A model generated the notes under the pieces. The model did not search any database. It was given only the letters and a program-made list of their open reading frames with translations, and was not told the origin of the DNA. A DNA stretch of 64,000 nucleotides from Sphingomonas paeninsulae (GTDB taxonomy: Bacteria; Pseudomonadota; Alphaproteobacteria; Sphingomonadales; Sphingomonadaceae): the NCBI RefSeq assembly GCF_003660165.1, contig NZ_CP032829.1, forward strand, positions 1,364,001 to 1,428,000, in the 5' to 3' direction. The translations under genes were made by a program, and so were the position numbers. Positions 36,481-46,225 of the stretch are shown here, in pieces (position 1 is the first letter of the stretch; the number at the start of each line of letters is the position of its first letter).

Positions 36481-36981
36481 ATGGACCTCCGCGCGCTCGT
36501 TTTCGTTGTCTTTCTTTGGCCCTCTCAGGCTGTGGCTCAATGCCGGCTTTGTGCGCCATCGACAGCGGCGGCTGCGTCCGCGCCATCACGGGCCCTTACG
36601 ATCGAGATAGAAACTGCGCTCGATTTCAGCCGGGCAGCGCAAAGCGGGCGTGGTTCCGGCAGCATTGCCGTCGATGAGCATTCAGGTGCGCGATCGGTCA
36701 ATGGCCTTATCGATCTGGGGGGCATGGCCCTGAAGGGAACCGTGGTGCTGACCGGCGAACCTTTTCGTCACGTTCGAATCAGCCTTCCTGCCAGCATTCG
36801 ATTGAGTGCGTCCGAAGGTGATGGCGCCGATGTTGTGGATTTGCGGACCGATCTTTCACCCGACCCGGCCCTCGATGCCAGCGGATCACTGAAGTTCTCG
36901 TTTGGCGGTCGGTTGATTGTTTCAAGCCATTCATCGGGCGATCTGCGCGGCCGCATCTCTATCGCCGCCGACTATCAGTAA
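36481..36981 (+). CDS. DUF4402 family secreted protein, probable minor pilus subunit
   Basis: A 166-residue secreted protein with a short signal peptide (cleavage near AVAQ) and a CRLC pair right after it. The body matches DUF4402 (ETALDFSRAAQSG, then SVNGLIDLGGMALKGTVVLTGEPFRHVRISLP). The C terminus, GDLRGRISIAADYQ, has Gly at -14 and Tyr at -2, the chaperone-recognition pattern of chaperone-usher pilins. It starts the four-gene fibre locus and is divergent from the PKS operon. The subunit role is inference from this and its neighbours. Confidence 0.8.
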   Translation: MDLRALVFVVFLWPSQAVAQCRLCAPSTAAAASAPSRALTIEIETALDFSRAAQSGRGSGSIAVDEHSGARSVNGLIDLGGMALKGTVVLTGEPFRHVRISLPASIRLSASEGDGADVVDLRTDLSPDPALDASGSLKFSFGGRLIVSSHSSGDLRGRISIAADYQ

Positions 36982-37135
36982 CGTGCGCCAGACTTGCAAC
37001 GAACCTTAAAGGCACGTTTACCAAAAGCCGAAATCCAATCTGAACGCCCGCCGGTGCAAAGGGTAATTCGCGACGGGACGTGGGGTCCTTTCACGCTGGC
37101 TTTACGCCAGTTAACTAACCGGGGACCAACCTGTT

Positions 37136-37633
37136 ATGACTATTCGTACGTTCAAGGCCGTTCTGGCCGGCTCCGCCATGCTTGCGCTCGGGCTAAGCGC
37201 AAACGCCGCTCAGGCAGCAACAGCAACGGCAAATGCCAAGGCTCAGATCCTTAAGGCAATCACCGTCACAAAAACCGCCGATCTTGATTTCGGCACGATC
37301 GTTTCTGGTGCAGCCGCTGCCAACGTCACACTGACGAGCGCTGGTGCTCTTACTTGCGGTGCCGGGCTGGTTTGCGCTGGTACGCCTGTTGTTGGAGCGT
37401 TCGGTGTTACCGGAACGACTGCTCAGGTCGTCAACGTCTCGACAACGAATGCCAGCCTTACCGGCCCAGGCGCTGCTATGGCTGCAACCCTGTCATCTTC
37501 GGTAAGCTCGCTGACGTTGACGGGTATTGCCGCTACCGATGCGTTCAAGGTCGGCGGCGTTTTGACGGTCGGCGCGAACCAGGTTGAGGGCGTTTACGCT
37601 GGCAGCTTTACGGTAACCGTAAACTATCAGTAA
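37136..37633 (+). CDS. DUF4402 family protein, probable major pilin
   Basis: A 165-residue protein of low complexity rich in Ala, Thr, Val and Gly. A clear signal peptide ends at about residue 27 (AAQA), then an alternating hydrophobic N-terminal segment leads into KTADLDFGTIV, the DUF4402 hallmark. A Cys pair (TCGAGLVC) could form a disulphide. The C terminus GVYAGSFTVTVNYQ again has Gly(-14) and Tyr(-2). A strong terminator follows at once, which would make this the most highly expressed gene of the locus, as expected for a major pilin. Confidence 0.83.
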   Translation: MTIRTFKAVLAGSAMLALGLSANAAQAATATANAKAQILKAITVTKTADLDFGTIVSGAAAANVTLTSAGALTCGAGLVCAGTPVVGAFGVTGTTAQVVNVSTTNASLTGPGAAMAATLSSSVSSLTLTGIAATDAFKVGGVLTVGANQVEGVYAGSFTVTVNYQ

Positions 37634-37660
37634 CAGGTCGTAATTCATCTGATCGAGCAA

Positions 37661-37693
37661 AGCCCGTCGGCGAAAACCGGCGGGCTTTTCTTT
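37661..37693 (+). terminator. intrinsic terminator after the major pilin gene
   Basis: A 10-bp stem (37661-37670 and 37677-37686, AGCCCGTCGG with one G-U pair) and a GAAA-type loop followed by TTTTCTTT. It would limit read-through into the chaperone and usher genes. Confidence 0.85.
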
Positions 37694-37779
37694 GCCTGCA
37701 AACGCCTTGGTTAGCGGAATCTAAACCAGATTTCGCCATGATGATCCCACTGGCTGCCTTGGCCAGCGGGGACCAACCG

Positions 37780-38595
37780 ATGCTATCATTCCAGCGGAGC
37801 GCAACTGCGCTTGCTCTCATAATCTTTGCCCAGCCCGCATTGGCGGTTGGGGATCTGCTCGTCGCTCCGACCCGCGTCATTCTCGATGGCGGTCGTGGGA
37901 CAGAGCTTATTCTGAACAATATCGGCACCGAGACTGCCACCTATCGCATCTCGCTTGAGTTGAGGCGCATGACGGGGAACGGGCAACTCGACGAAGTTTC
38001 TCCCGAAGCGGTGACCGAAAAGGAAAAAGCGACGCTGGCAATGATCAGCTATGCGCCACGCCGGGTCGTCCTGCCGCCCAACCAGCCGCAGGCCATTCGG
38101 ATTGGCGCACGTTTTGCTGCCGATCTGCCCGACGGCGAATATCGTGCGCACATGCTGTTCCGGGCGATTCCCGATGCCAAGGCTGCGACCACCACGACAC
38201 AGGTGAAGGACGGACTGTCGATCTCACTCACGCCGATCTATGGCGTGACGATCCCGATCATTGTCAGGAAGGGCGCGTTAAAGGCAAGCGCCGCGATTTC
38301 CGATGTGCATATGGAGAAAACGAAAGAAGGCCCAGCGCTTTCGTTCACATTGGCGCGCAGCGGCGACCGGTCCACTTACGGTCGGATCAGGGTAACAAAA
38401 GCGGGTCAGGCCAAACCGCTCTATGATGCGCGCGGCATCGCGGTCTATGCCGAAGTCAGCCAGCGAACCGTCGCGCTCCCTATTCTGGACCCCGCGGTCG
38501 CCGCTCAGATGACCGGCCCGGTAAAGGTGGAATATCTCGAAGATGGCGAAGCTGCCGGTGGCTTGATTGCCGAAACCAGCGCGGTACTGCGCTAG
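37780..38595 (+). CDS. PapD-like periplasmic pilus chaperone
   Basis: A 271-residue chaperone with a signal peptide (cleavage near ALAV) and two immunoglobulin-like domains. Domain 1 has LLVAPTRVIL (F1-like strand with conserved Arg), YAPRRVVLPPNQPQAIRI (G1 strand) and DGEYRAHMLFRAIP. It binds pilins by donor-strand complementation and hands them to the usher. ATG 37780 is preceded by GGGGA with good spacing; upstream in-frame ATGs at 37738 and 37741 would bury the signal peptide. It precedes the usher-like gene by 27 bp. Confidence 0.88.
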   Translation: MLSFQRSATALALIIFAQPALAVGDLLVAPTRVILDGGRGTELILNNIGTETATYRISLELRRMTGNGQLDEVSPEAVTEKEKATLAMISYAPRRVVLPPNQPQAIRIGARFAADLPDGEYRAHMLFRAIPDAKAATTTTQVKDGLSISLTPIYGVTIPIIVRKGALKASAAISDVHMEKTKEGPALSFTLARSGDRSTYGRIRVTKAGQAKPLYDARGIAVYAEVSQRTVALPILDPAVAAQMTGPVKVEYLEDGEAAGGLIAETSAVLR

Positions 38596-38622
38596 GATAG
38601 CGAAGGCCTGCGGGCTCGCACG

Positions 38623-41337
38623 ATGAACCGGTTTTTCCAGCGGACAGGACAGGCGCTTGCTGCGTTTGCGGCATTGGGGGCGGGCGCTTACAGCGTTCCG
38701 GCCCGCGCTGCGTTTTCGGCGCCCGTTACCGCCGTGGCATGGACGGCCAACCCCGACGACGCGCTTCTGTTCGAAATGCGGTTGAACCAGTATCGACTCG
38801 GCGACGGTGTTCGCGGCTATGCGACTCCGACAGGAATATGTGTCGATTTCGCCGATGTCATCGTCGCGCTCGATATTCCAGTTCGCCTCGATAAACAGTC
38901 GCGCCGCGCGACGGGCTGGGCCTTTGATGAAGGCCATACACTGGTGATCGATCGAAACACCGATAGCGAACATATCACGAACGGCGTAGGCAAAGTCGCG
39001 CCGAACGATATTCAGGATACGCCAGAGGGCTGGTGTGTCTCCACGACCGCGCTCTCCCGGTGGCTGGGGGTGAAACTAGAGGCCGACACAAAAAACGCGC
39101 TCCTTTTTGTCAGGTCGGATCGCAAATTACCGCCCCAGCTTGCTGCCGAACGCCGCGCCCGAACGGCAATAAGTCGGCCAGTGTTCGACCTTGCAAGTCT
39201 CCCGCACTCGATCGCGCAATATGGCGGTATCCGCGCCCCCTCCGTCGATGTCATCGCAAGCATCGGGGGGCTGCGCGATCATCTCAGTGGAAATCGTCTC
39301 GATACCCAATATGAGGTTTTCGTTTCGGGTGAAGTTGGCCCCGTCGCTTATGACGCGCGGCTTTCGTCGTCCGGCAAAGGTTTGCCGGACAGTGTCCGCT
39401 TGCGGGCATATCGAACCGACCCGACAGGAGGGTTGCTTGGACCGCTACACGCGACAAACTTCGCAGTCGGCGATGTTCAGGGCATGTCCACCGCTCTGGT
39501 AGCTCAGTCGAGTATTGGCCGTGGTGCTTCCATTACAAATCGGCCGGTCGAACGAAACGATAATTTCGACAAGACTGATTTTCGCGGCGAGCTTCCCCGT
39601 GGCTGGGATGCGGAATTGTATCGCAACGGCCAGTTGCTCGCTTTTGCCAACGACCGCGCGGATGGACGTTACGAATTCCTCGATGTCCCCCTTCAATACG
39701 GCCAAAACCGGTTTGAGGTGGTGCTATACGGCCCACAGGGACAAGTGCGGCGCGAGGTTAAGTCAGTACCTGTTGGGATCGACAGCATCCCGCCGCGCAA
39801 GACGTTTTATTGGGCAGGGGTAGAGCAGGCCGGGCATGATCTGATCAATGCGACGGATTCCACCGTTCTCCCCAGTCTCGGCTGGCGCGCGGGCGTGGGA
39901 CTTGAAAGAGGCATCGACGCCAGAACGTCTTTCGCGACTGTACTGCACAGTATCGTAAATGAATACGGCGTCCGTCAGGATTATGCCGAAGGGTCGTTAC
40001 GCCGCGCAATCGGCCCGGCGCTCGTCGAAGTATCGGGCGCGCAAAGTCTTTCCGGCGGAACTGCATTGCAAGCGCAGATGCTGGGCGAGTTGGGGAAGAC
40101 TCACGTTGAAGCGACAACGATCTGGGCCGGTGGCGGCTTCACCTCGGACCGCATCCTGAACGATGTTACCGGCATCCACGAAATTGGCCTCGACCGCTAT
40201 TTCGGTAACGGACGCACGAGCGTGCCGATCCATATCGACGCCCGCTACACGACGCGAGCGACCGGGCCTGACAGTCTGGAGGTCACTGCCCGTTCCTCCG
40301 CCGGTTTCGGTCGCGTCTCAATGACCGGCGAAGTGGCGTGGCGACAGGATCATACGTATTTCGGACCTGATCCGCCCAGCGACATCGAAGCCAGCATTCT
40401 TGCCAACGCGCGAATCGGGCGCTTCCGGCTGCGCGGGGAAACACATTTCCGTATTTCTCCAGAAGCGCGTTTCCAGTCCGCGACGCTCGTTGGCGAATGG
40501 TCGGCCGGCGGCGCACTCCTGCATCCGAACGACTGGCGTGCGGAAATCGGATATGATCGCGACCTGCACAGAGCGCGCGCAGCGATCGGTTATGTGCGAC
40601 GCTTCGACCGCATGGCTGTGTCCGCCAGTGGCGAGGCGGCGAGCGATGGCTCGCTGGCCGCCGGACTCAGCGTTGCCTTCAGCCTTGGACCCGATCCACG
40701 GGCAAGCGGGGGCGTGCGGCTTACATCGGACAAGCTGGCATCGCACGGCTCGACTCTGGTGCGCGTATATCGTGACATCAACGGCAACGGGATTCGCGAT
40801 CCCGGCGAGCCGCTGGAAAAGAACGTACAGATTTCTGCGGGTCGAATCCCCGTTGAGAGCGTGACCGATGCGAATGGAGAGGTCATCGTCGATGGCCTCG
40901 AACCCTTTCAGCCGGTGTTGATCGGCGTCGACGGCTCATCGCTTCCCGATCCGCTTGTTCAGCCATCGACTCCGGGGCTGGTCGTCACGCCGCGTCCCGG
41001 CGTGGCGCTGGTTATCGAATTGCCGCTCGTCAGTGCCGGCGATATCGACGGAACTCTGGTGCGCGCTGGCGGCGGGACAATGGAAGGCATGGATCTAGAA
41101 CTCATTACCGTTGAAGGGCGCGTGGCCGCCACGACGCGGAGCGATTTCGACGGATTCTTCCTGTTCGAAGGTGTCCCATATGGACGCTACACGGTGCGCA
41201 TTGCACGGCTTTCGGCGGAGGCCGTCAAGGTATCGGTTGCACTGAACACCGCTGCGACAGTCGATGCCCATACCCCGTCGGTTCATCTTGGAGGCGTCGC
41301 TGCGCAACCGGGCGAGACGCGTCAGGCGGTGAAATGA
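38623..41337 (+). CDS. atypical usher-like outer-membrane protein with Cna-B/carboxypeptidase-regulatory domains
   Basis: A 904-residue secreted protein (signal peptide cleaved near ARA). The N-terminal domain (about 35-170) has the only two cysteines, C73 and C138. A long region of amphipathic strands, probably the beta barrel, spans about 200-700. Within it residues about 320-385 (GELPRGWDAELYRNGQLL, then PLQYGQNRFEVVLYGP) resemble the usher plug domain. Near residue 712 is an SdrD/Cna-B-like segment DINGNGIRDPGEP and at the C terminus a carboxypeptidase-regulatory-like repeat (SDFDGFFLFEGVPYGRYTVRI). It is not a standard FimD. Placement after a PapD-like chaperone supports an usher role. 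Confidence 0.75.
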   Translation: MNRFFQRTGQALAAFAALGAGAYSVPARAAFSAPVTAVAWTANPDDALLFEMRLNQYRLGDGVRGYATPTGICVDFADVIVALDIPVRLDKQSRRATGWAFDEGHTLVIDRNTDSEHITNGVGKVAPNDIQDTPEGWCVSTTALSRWLGVKLEADTKNALLFVRSDRKLPPQLAAERRARTAISRPVFDLASLPHSIAQYGGIRAPSVDVIASIGGLRDHLSGNRLDTQYEVFVSGEVGPVAYDARLSSSGKGLPDSVRLRAYRTDPTGGLLGPLHATNFAVGDVQGMSTALVAQSSIGRGASITNRPVERNDNFDKTDFRGELPRGWDAELYRNGQLLAFANDRADGRYEFLDVPLQYGQNRFEVVLYGPQGQVRREVKSVPVGIDSIPPRKTFYWAGVEQAGHDLINATDSTVLPSLGWRAGVGLERGIDARTSFATVLHSIVNEYGVRQDYAEGSLRRAIGPALVEVSGAQSLSGGTALQAQMLGELGKTHVEATTIWAGGGFTSDRILNDVTGIHEIGLDRYFGNGRTSVPIHIDARYTTRATGPDSLEVTARSSAGFGRVSMTGEVAWRQDHTYFGPDPPSDIEASILANARIGRFRLRGETHFRISPEARFQSATLVGEWSAGGALLHPNDWRAEIGYDRDLHRARAAIGYVRRFDRMAVSASGEAASDGSLAAGLSVAFSLGPDPRASGGVRLTSDKLASHGSTLVRVYRDINGNGIRDPGEPLEKNVQISAGRIPVESVTDANGEVIVDGLEPFQPVLIGVDGSSLPDPLVQPSTPGLVVTPRPGVALVIELPLVSAGDIDGTLVRAGGGTMEGMDLELITVEGRVAATTRSDFDGFFLFEGVPYGRYTVRIARLSAEAVKVSVALNTAATVDAHTPSVHLGGVAAQPGETRQAVK

Positions 41338-41384
41338 CAGTGCGGCTACCGTTTCCCACGCAAACCCGCTAATCGGCCGCCACC

Positions 41385-42962
41385 ATGACCAGCACGCAAG
41401 CCAGCACGCAAGATCGCCGTACCTTCGCCATCATCGCCCATCCCGACGCGGGAAAGACCACGCTCACCGAAAAGCTGCTGCTGTTCGGTGGCGCGATCCA
41501 TACGGCGGGTGAGGTAAAGGCACGCGGCCAGAACCGGCGCGCGCGCTCGGACTGGATGAAGATCGAACAACAGCGCGGTATTTCTGTCACGTCGTCCGTT
41601 ATGACGTTCGAAACGCAGGGGCTGACCTTCAACCTGCTCGATACTCCCGGTCACGAGGACTTTTCCGAAGACACATATCGCACGCTTACGGCGGTCGATT
41701 CGGCTGTGATGGTTCTTGACGCGGCGCGCGGTATCGAGGCGCAGACTCTCAAGCTCTTTGAAGTCTGCCGTCTTCGTAACGTGCCCATCATCACTTTCAT
41801 CAACAAGGTCGATCGCGACGGTCGCGATGGTTTCTCACTGCTCGATGAAGTTGCCGATCAGTTGCAGCTCGACGTTTGCCCGATGAGCTGGCCGATCGGC
41901 ATGGGCGCGGACTTCGAGGCGATTTACGACCTCGATCGTAATCGCCTGACTCAGCCTATCCGTGGCGAGGACGCGATTGTCACTCAATGCACAGGGACCG
42001 ACGATCCTCAACTCGATGCGTTGCTGACCCCCGCAGGCGTAAAGCTGTTCCGCGAGGAAGTGGAGCTGGCACAGGGCGGTTATTCGACATGGGATGCCGA
42101 ACGCTATCGTGCAGGCGACCTTACTCCGGTTTATTTCGGATCGGCCCTGCGCGAATTCGGGATTTCCGAATTGATCGACGCCCTCGCCCGCTTTGCACCC
42201 GGTCCACGCGTCCAGCCCGCGACGCCGCAGCCCGTTTCGCCCGAAGATCCCAACGTCACAGGATTTATCTTCAAGGTTCAGGCCAATATGAACCCGATGC
42301 ATCGCGACCGCATTGCTTTCATGCGGCTGTGTTCCGGCCGGTTCCGTCGCGGCATGAAGCTCAATCAGGTCGGCACTGGCAAATCTATCGCCGTCCACAG
42401 CCCGATCCTGTTCTTCGCTCATGAACGCGAAGTCGTGGACGATGCGTTCCCCGGCGACATCATCGGCATTCCGAATCATGGTACGTTGCGGGTTGGCGAT
42501 ACGCTGACCGATGGCCCACCCGTATCTATTACCGGACTGCCGAACTTCGCGCCCGAAATTCTCCGTCGCGTCGTGCTGAAAGACCCGACCAAGACAAAGC
42601 AACTTCGCAAGGCGCTCGACGATATGGCCGAGGAGGGCGTGACTCAGGTCTTTCACCCCAACATCGGGTCGCAATGGATCGTCGGCGTTGTCGGCCAGCT
42701 TCAGCTCGATGTGCTGATTTCGCGTCTAGAAGCGGAATATCGTGTCGATGCGGCACTCGAACCGTCGCCATGGGACACGGCCCGCTGGATCGCCTCTGAC
42801 GATCCGGCCATTATGAAAGCATTTGCTGACACGCATCGCAGCACGACCGCCACCGATCGCGATGGCGCGGCCGTATTCATGGCAAAAAGCGGCTGGGATT
42901 TGAATTACGCTGTCGAACGCAACCCCGGCATCCGCTTTACCGCGACAAAAGAACGCGAATAA
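41385..42962 (+). CDS. prfC: peptide chain release factor 3
   Basis: A 525-residue GTPase that recycles RF1 and RF2 after termination. G1 is HPDAGKTT, switch regions ARSDWMKIEQQRGISVTSSV, G3 LLDTPGHEDFS, G4 NKVDRDGRD. The EF-G-like domains 2 and 3 follow (KVQANMNPMHRDRIAFMRLCSG, then NIGSQWIVGVVGQLQLDVL). It is monocistronic and followed by tRNA-Leu on the other strand. Confidence 0.96.
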   Translation: MTSTQASTQDRRTFAIIAHPDAGKTTLTEKLLLFGGAIHTAGEVKARGQNRRARSDWMKIEQQRGISVTSSVMTFETQGLTFNLLDTPGHEDFSEDTYRTLTAVDSAVMVLDAARGIEAQTLKLFEVCRLRNVPIITFINKVDRDGRDGFSLLDEVADQLQLDVCPMSWPIGMGADFEAIYDLDRNRLTQPIRGEDAIVTQCTGTDDPQLDALLTPAGVKLFREEVELAQGGYSTWDAERYRAGDLTPVYFGSALREFGISELIDALARFAPGPRVQPATPQPVSPEDPNVTGFIFKVQANMNPMHRDRIAFMRLCSGRFRRGMKLNQVGTGKSIAVHSPILFFAHEREVVDDAFPGDIIGIPNHGTLRVGDTLTDGPPVSITGLPNFAPEILRRVVLKDPTKTKQLRKALDDMAEEGVTQVFHPNIGSQWIVGVVGQLQLDVLISRLEAEYRVDAALEPSPWDTARWIASDDPAIMKAFADTHRSTTATDRDGAAVFMAKSGWDLNYAVERNPGIRFTATKERE

Positions 42963-42997
42963 GTTTTACAGAGTGCGCCCCGGCAAGGGGGCGGCTT

Positions 42998-43083
42998 GGT
43001 GCGGTCGAGAAGACTCGAACTTCCACGGCCTTTCGGCCACAACGACCTCAACGTTGCGCGTCTACCATTCCGCCACGACCGCA
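42998..43083 (-). tRNA. tRNA-Leu (GAG anticodon)
   Basis: On the minus strand the 5' GCGGTCG arm (43083-43077) pairs with CGACCGC near the 3' end. The anticodon stem-loop CAACG-TTGAGGT-CGTTG carries GAG, reading Leu CUC/CUU codons. A long variable arm (GGCC-GAAA-GGCC) and T arm GTTCGAGTC make it class II. CCA is encoded at 42998-43000. It lies in the 236-bp gap between prfC and the MATE gene. Confidence 0.96.
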
Positions 43084-43198
43084 CAGCCATGTACTTTTCG
43101 GGCAGGCCGAAAGCAGGTAGGAGCGCGCCCCTAGCAAAGGGATTGGCGCGCTGCAATGGGCGGTTTGCGCTTTGTTCGTGCTCGGCTAGGGGCTGCCG

Positions 43199-44557
43199 AT
43201 GATCGGACATGTAAATACCAGACGTGAAGCGCGTGCTCTACTCAGGCTGGCGTGGCCCGTCGTCTTGTCCAGTCTCAACTGGACGCTGCTCAATATCATC
43301 GACATCGCCATCGTCGGAGCTGCCGGCACGGCAGAGGTCGCGGCCTTCGGTGCAAGCCGCGCGCTAACGTATATCGCGATCGTGGCGGGTTTATCTGCGC
43401 AAGCGGGAGTACTCGTCTACACTTCGCGCGCCGATGGAGCGGGCGATCGCGCCAGAACCGGCGAAGTTCTGCGCAGCGGGTTGTTGCTCGGCGCTGGCTG
43501 CGGTCTCGCTGCCTGCGTCATCCTCGCATTGTTCGCCACTCCCCTTCTCAGGGCGATCGGCGTGACCGAGGAACTCTTGCCCGTCGCGTCGCACGTCGTT
43601 CGCATCATGGCGTTTTGCTATCCTGCCTCGCTCGTCATGACCGCAGGCTCCTATTGGCTGGAAGGTATCAGCAAGCCGCGTGCGGTCATGGTGGTCAATC
43701 TTGGGATGCTGCCGGTCAACGCGATTCTCGCATGGGTATTGTGCGGTGGGCATCTGGGTTTTCCGATGCTCGGCGCAGTCGGTGCCGCACTCGCGACTCT
43801 GATTTCAATCTGGGGCGGGGCGGTTTTCATGCTCATTGCCGTCCTGCGTGCCGATCCCGATGGTTCGCGTACCGTCCGCGATAATTCTCGTGCCGCATGG
43901 AGACTCGCTTCACGTAACCTCCCGGCGCTGGCAAAATTCGGTCTTGTGCCCGCCATTGCCGCCGCGCTCGAACTCGGGGGTTTTGCTTGGTTGATCGCGC
44001 TCTCCACCCAATTGGGCGACGAAGCGGCGCATGCTTTCCAGATCGTCTTCACGCTTCACAACCTGACATTCGCTCTGGCGCTGGGCATGGGTTCGGCCGC
44101 GGGTGTCCGTGTCGGTAACGCGGTAGGCGCGGGAACCCCTGAAAAAGTACGACGGCGGACGCTGATTGCTGCCGGTATCGCAATGGGGCTTACGGCTATC
44201 GCTGCCGCGATTTTGGCTATTCTGGCGGTTCCACTGACAGCGGCTTATCCGGCCGCCCCGGCGGTCCACCGTCTCGCGGCGGCAATGCTGTTGATCTGGA
44301 CCCCGTTCATCCTGTTCGATGGCGTGCAGGTCGTCTTCAACTATGCCCTGCGGTCTTTGGGCGATCAGGTGGTGGCGGGACTGGCGAGCGTGTGTTCGTT
44401 CTTCGTCGTCACCGGGGGACTGGGCTGGGTACTGGTCCACATGGGTTACGGGCCACGCGCATTGGTCATCGCATCGGGCAGCGGCATGGTTGTGGCCGCC
44501 GTGCTGATGGGCACCCGCCTGATGTTCGTTACTTCGGCGTCTCGCCTGAAAAACTGA
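43199..44557 (+). CDS. MATE family efflux transporter
   Basis: A 452-residue inner-membrane protein with about 12 transmembrane helices in two six-helix halves, of the DinF/NorM-type MATE family that exports drugs or organic ions by H+ or Na+ exchange. Segments such as [22 protein letters not shown] (start of first half) and [20 protein letters not shown] (second half) are typical. Its substrate is unknown. Its end overlaps the convergent zinc-ribbon gene by 29 bp. Confidence 0.92.
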   Translation: MIGHVNTRREARALLRLAWPVVLSSLNWTLLNIIDIAIVGAAGTAEVAAFGASRALTYIAIVAGLSAQAGVLVYTSRADGAGDRARTGEVLRSGLLLGAGCGLAACVILALFATPLLRAIGVTEELLPVASHVVRIMAFCYPASLVMTAGSYWLEGISKPRAVMVVNLGMLPVNAILAWVLCGGHLGFPMLGAVGAALATLISIWGGAVFMLIAVLRADPDGSRTVRDNSRAAWRLASRNLPALAKFGLVPAIAAALELGGFAWLIALSTQLGDEAAHAFQIVFTLHNLTFALALGMGSAAGVRVGNAVGAGTPEKVRRRTLIAAGIAMGLTAIAAAILAILAVPLTAAYPAAPAVHRLAAAMLLIWTPFILFDGVQVVFNYALRSLGDQVVAGLASVCSFFVVTGGLGWVLVHMGYGPRALVIASGSGMVVAAVLMGTRLMFVTSASRLKN

Positions 44558-45296
44558 GGTTGAGGGCCTTTGCGCCCTTCGGCACATCGATTTCCGCCGA
44601 ATCGAATTCGATACTGCCCTTTGGCGCTATTGTTCTGCGTGGGGGCGTGATGGTCCAGCCATAAACGACACGACCCTGTGCATCGCGCAGCTCGGCCAAT
44701 ATGTCGGGAACGCGTTGCGATTCCGCCGTTGGATTTACGATACGACCGGTCAGTGCGAACAACTCGTTGCCGCTTGGCAGCGTCCGCCGGTCTGGCTTGC
44801 GTGGCACCTGTAACAACAACGGAACATCAACAGTGCCAATTGGCAGTCCAAGGCGCGCTAACCAGGTTGGCGTACCGAAATACTGAAGTGCCCCAATCCC
44901 GCCAATCAGAATGAATGCGGCGGTCGCAGCAGCCAGTGTCCACATCCTCGCGGGATTGCGCCGCGGTCGAAAGGGTGGCTCGTGCGCGAAAGCGTCGTAA
45001 TCGGCATCTACAACGACGGGCGTTGCCACCTGGGGCTCGGGCCTGACCGGAGGAACTGGCGGCGGCGGCAGTGCAGAAGTCTCTTCGTCCGGCACGCTTT
45101 CAGGAGCCGAGACCCCAATGACCGGCGGAACGACTGGCGTTTGAACCGGAATTGGCGGTGGCGGCAGGTCGATGATTGCCGGCTCCTGAAACCAGCTATG
45201 CCGACACGATGCGCAGCGCACTTGTCGTCCATTCACTCCGACCGCGCTGTCGGGCACAACATAGCGCGTTTGGCATTCAGGGCAGGACAGGATCAT
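44529..45296 (-). CDS. MJ0042-type zinc-ribbon membrane protein (DUF3426-like C terminus)
   Basis: A 255-residue protein. The N terminus is a zinc ribbon with C5, C8, C28 and C31 ([11 protein letters not shown] ... [10 protein letters not shown]), followed by a proline-rich linker (about 40-90) and one transmembrane helix near 118-137. The C-terminal extracytoplasmic domain ([25 protein letters not shown]) resembles DUF3426. Such proteins are found in alphaproteobacteria beside ftsEX. It is divergent from ftsE across 197 bp. Function is unknown; a sensor or cell-envelope role is plausible. Confidence 0.83.
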   Translation of the reverse strand: MILSCPECQTRYVVPDSAVGVNGRQVRCASCRHSWFQEPAIIDLPPPPIPVQTPVVPPVIGVSAPESVPDEETSALPPPPVPPVRPEPQVATPVVVDADYDAFAHEPPFRPRRNPARMWTLAAATAAFILIGGIGALQYFGTPTWLARLGLPIGTVDVPLLLQVPRKPDRRTLPSGNELFALTGRIVNPTAESQRVPDILAELRDAQGRVVYGWTITPPRRTIAPKGSIEFDSAEIDVPKGAKALNLSFSGETPK

Positions 45297-45493
45297 AGCG
45301 CGTGCAATACTCGACTGTCACAGGACGGCAATAACGCGGTTAAGCACTGTCCTGCGTGCGGGTGCAAGCCCCAAGCTTCCTAGCCTAAGTCTTTGCAAGA
45401 CCTTCGCGACGATCCTTCAAAATACTACACCGCTGCTTTACGCCCCGGGTCCATCATGCAAAGGCGGTGCGGGGGCGACGAGCGCGGGGAAGC

Positions 45494-46225
45494 ATGGCCA
45501 ATATCGTTCAGTTCGATAATGTCGGCCTTCGCTATGGCACGGGTGCAGAAACGCTGTCGGATCTGAGTTTCAGCCTGATGCGCGGCCAGTTCTATTTCCT
45601 GACCGGGCCGTCCGGTGCCGGCAAGACATCGCTGCTTAAACTACTCTACCTTTCTCAGAGGCCCAGCCGGGGCCAAATTCGCATGTTCGGCGAAGATCTT
45701 GTCACAGCACGGCGTGACCGGTTGCCAGCATTCCGGCGACGCATCGGCGTGGTGTTTCAGGACTTTCAGCTGGTGCCCCACCTTTCGGCATTTGATAACG
45801 TCGCGTTGCCCTTACGTGTCTCGGGTGTGGACGAGCGTGAAATAGCGGCACCAGTGCGTGAAATGCTGGCATGGGTCGGTCTGGAAGATCGCGCCAGCGC
45901 CCGACCGGCCACGCTTTCGGGCGGAGAGCAGCAACGCGTCGCGATTGCACGTGCCGTCATCGGTCGCCCCGATCTGCTTGTCGCTGATGAGCCGACCGGT
46001 AACGTCGATCCTGAAATGGCCCAGCGCCTGCTTCATCTTTTCGACGGACTGAACCGTCTGGGCACGACGGTTGTTGTCGCAACGCATGACCTTCATTTGC
46101 TCAGTCGCATCGGCACCGCGCAGATGATGCGGCTCGACAGGGGACGGTTGTCCGATCCGACAGGAGCGCTGCGCTATCCCCCTCGTCCTGAAGACCGGTC
46201 GAACGCCATGAAGGGATCTTCGTAA
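45494..46225 (+). CDS. ftsE: cell division ATP-binding protein FtsE
   Basis: A 243-residue ABC ATPase that, with FtsX, controls peptidoglycan hydrolases at the septum. Walker A is GPSGAGKTS (38-46), the ABC signature [14 protein letters not shown], Walker [13 protein letters not shown], and a switch His in [11 protein letters not shown] 45494 follows GGGGA at 45486-45490; a longer frame from 45467 adds a poorly formed N terminus. It overlaps ftsX (TAATG). Confidence 0.95.
   Translation: MANIVQFDNVGLRYGTGAETLSDLSFSLMRGQFYFLTGPSGAGKTSLLKLLYLSQRPSRGQIRMFGEDLVTARRDRLPAFRRRIGVVFQDFQLVPHLSAFDNVALPLRVSGVDEREIAAPVREMLAWVGLEDRASARPATLSGGEQQRVAIARAVIGRPDLLVADEPTGNVDPEMAQRLLHLFDGLNRLGTTVVVATHDLHLLSRIGTAQMMRLDRGRLSDPTGALRYPPRPEDRSNAMKGSS

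Noticed and set aside
41835-42674. 279-codon minus-strand open frame in prfC
   Set aside because: prfC motifs are complete in the plus-strand frame.
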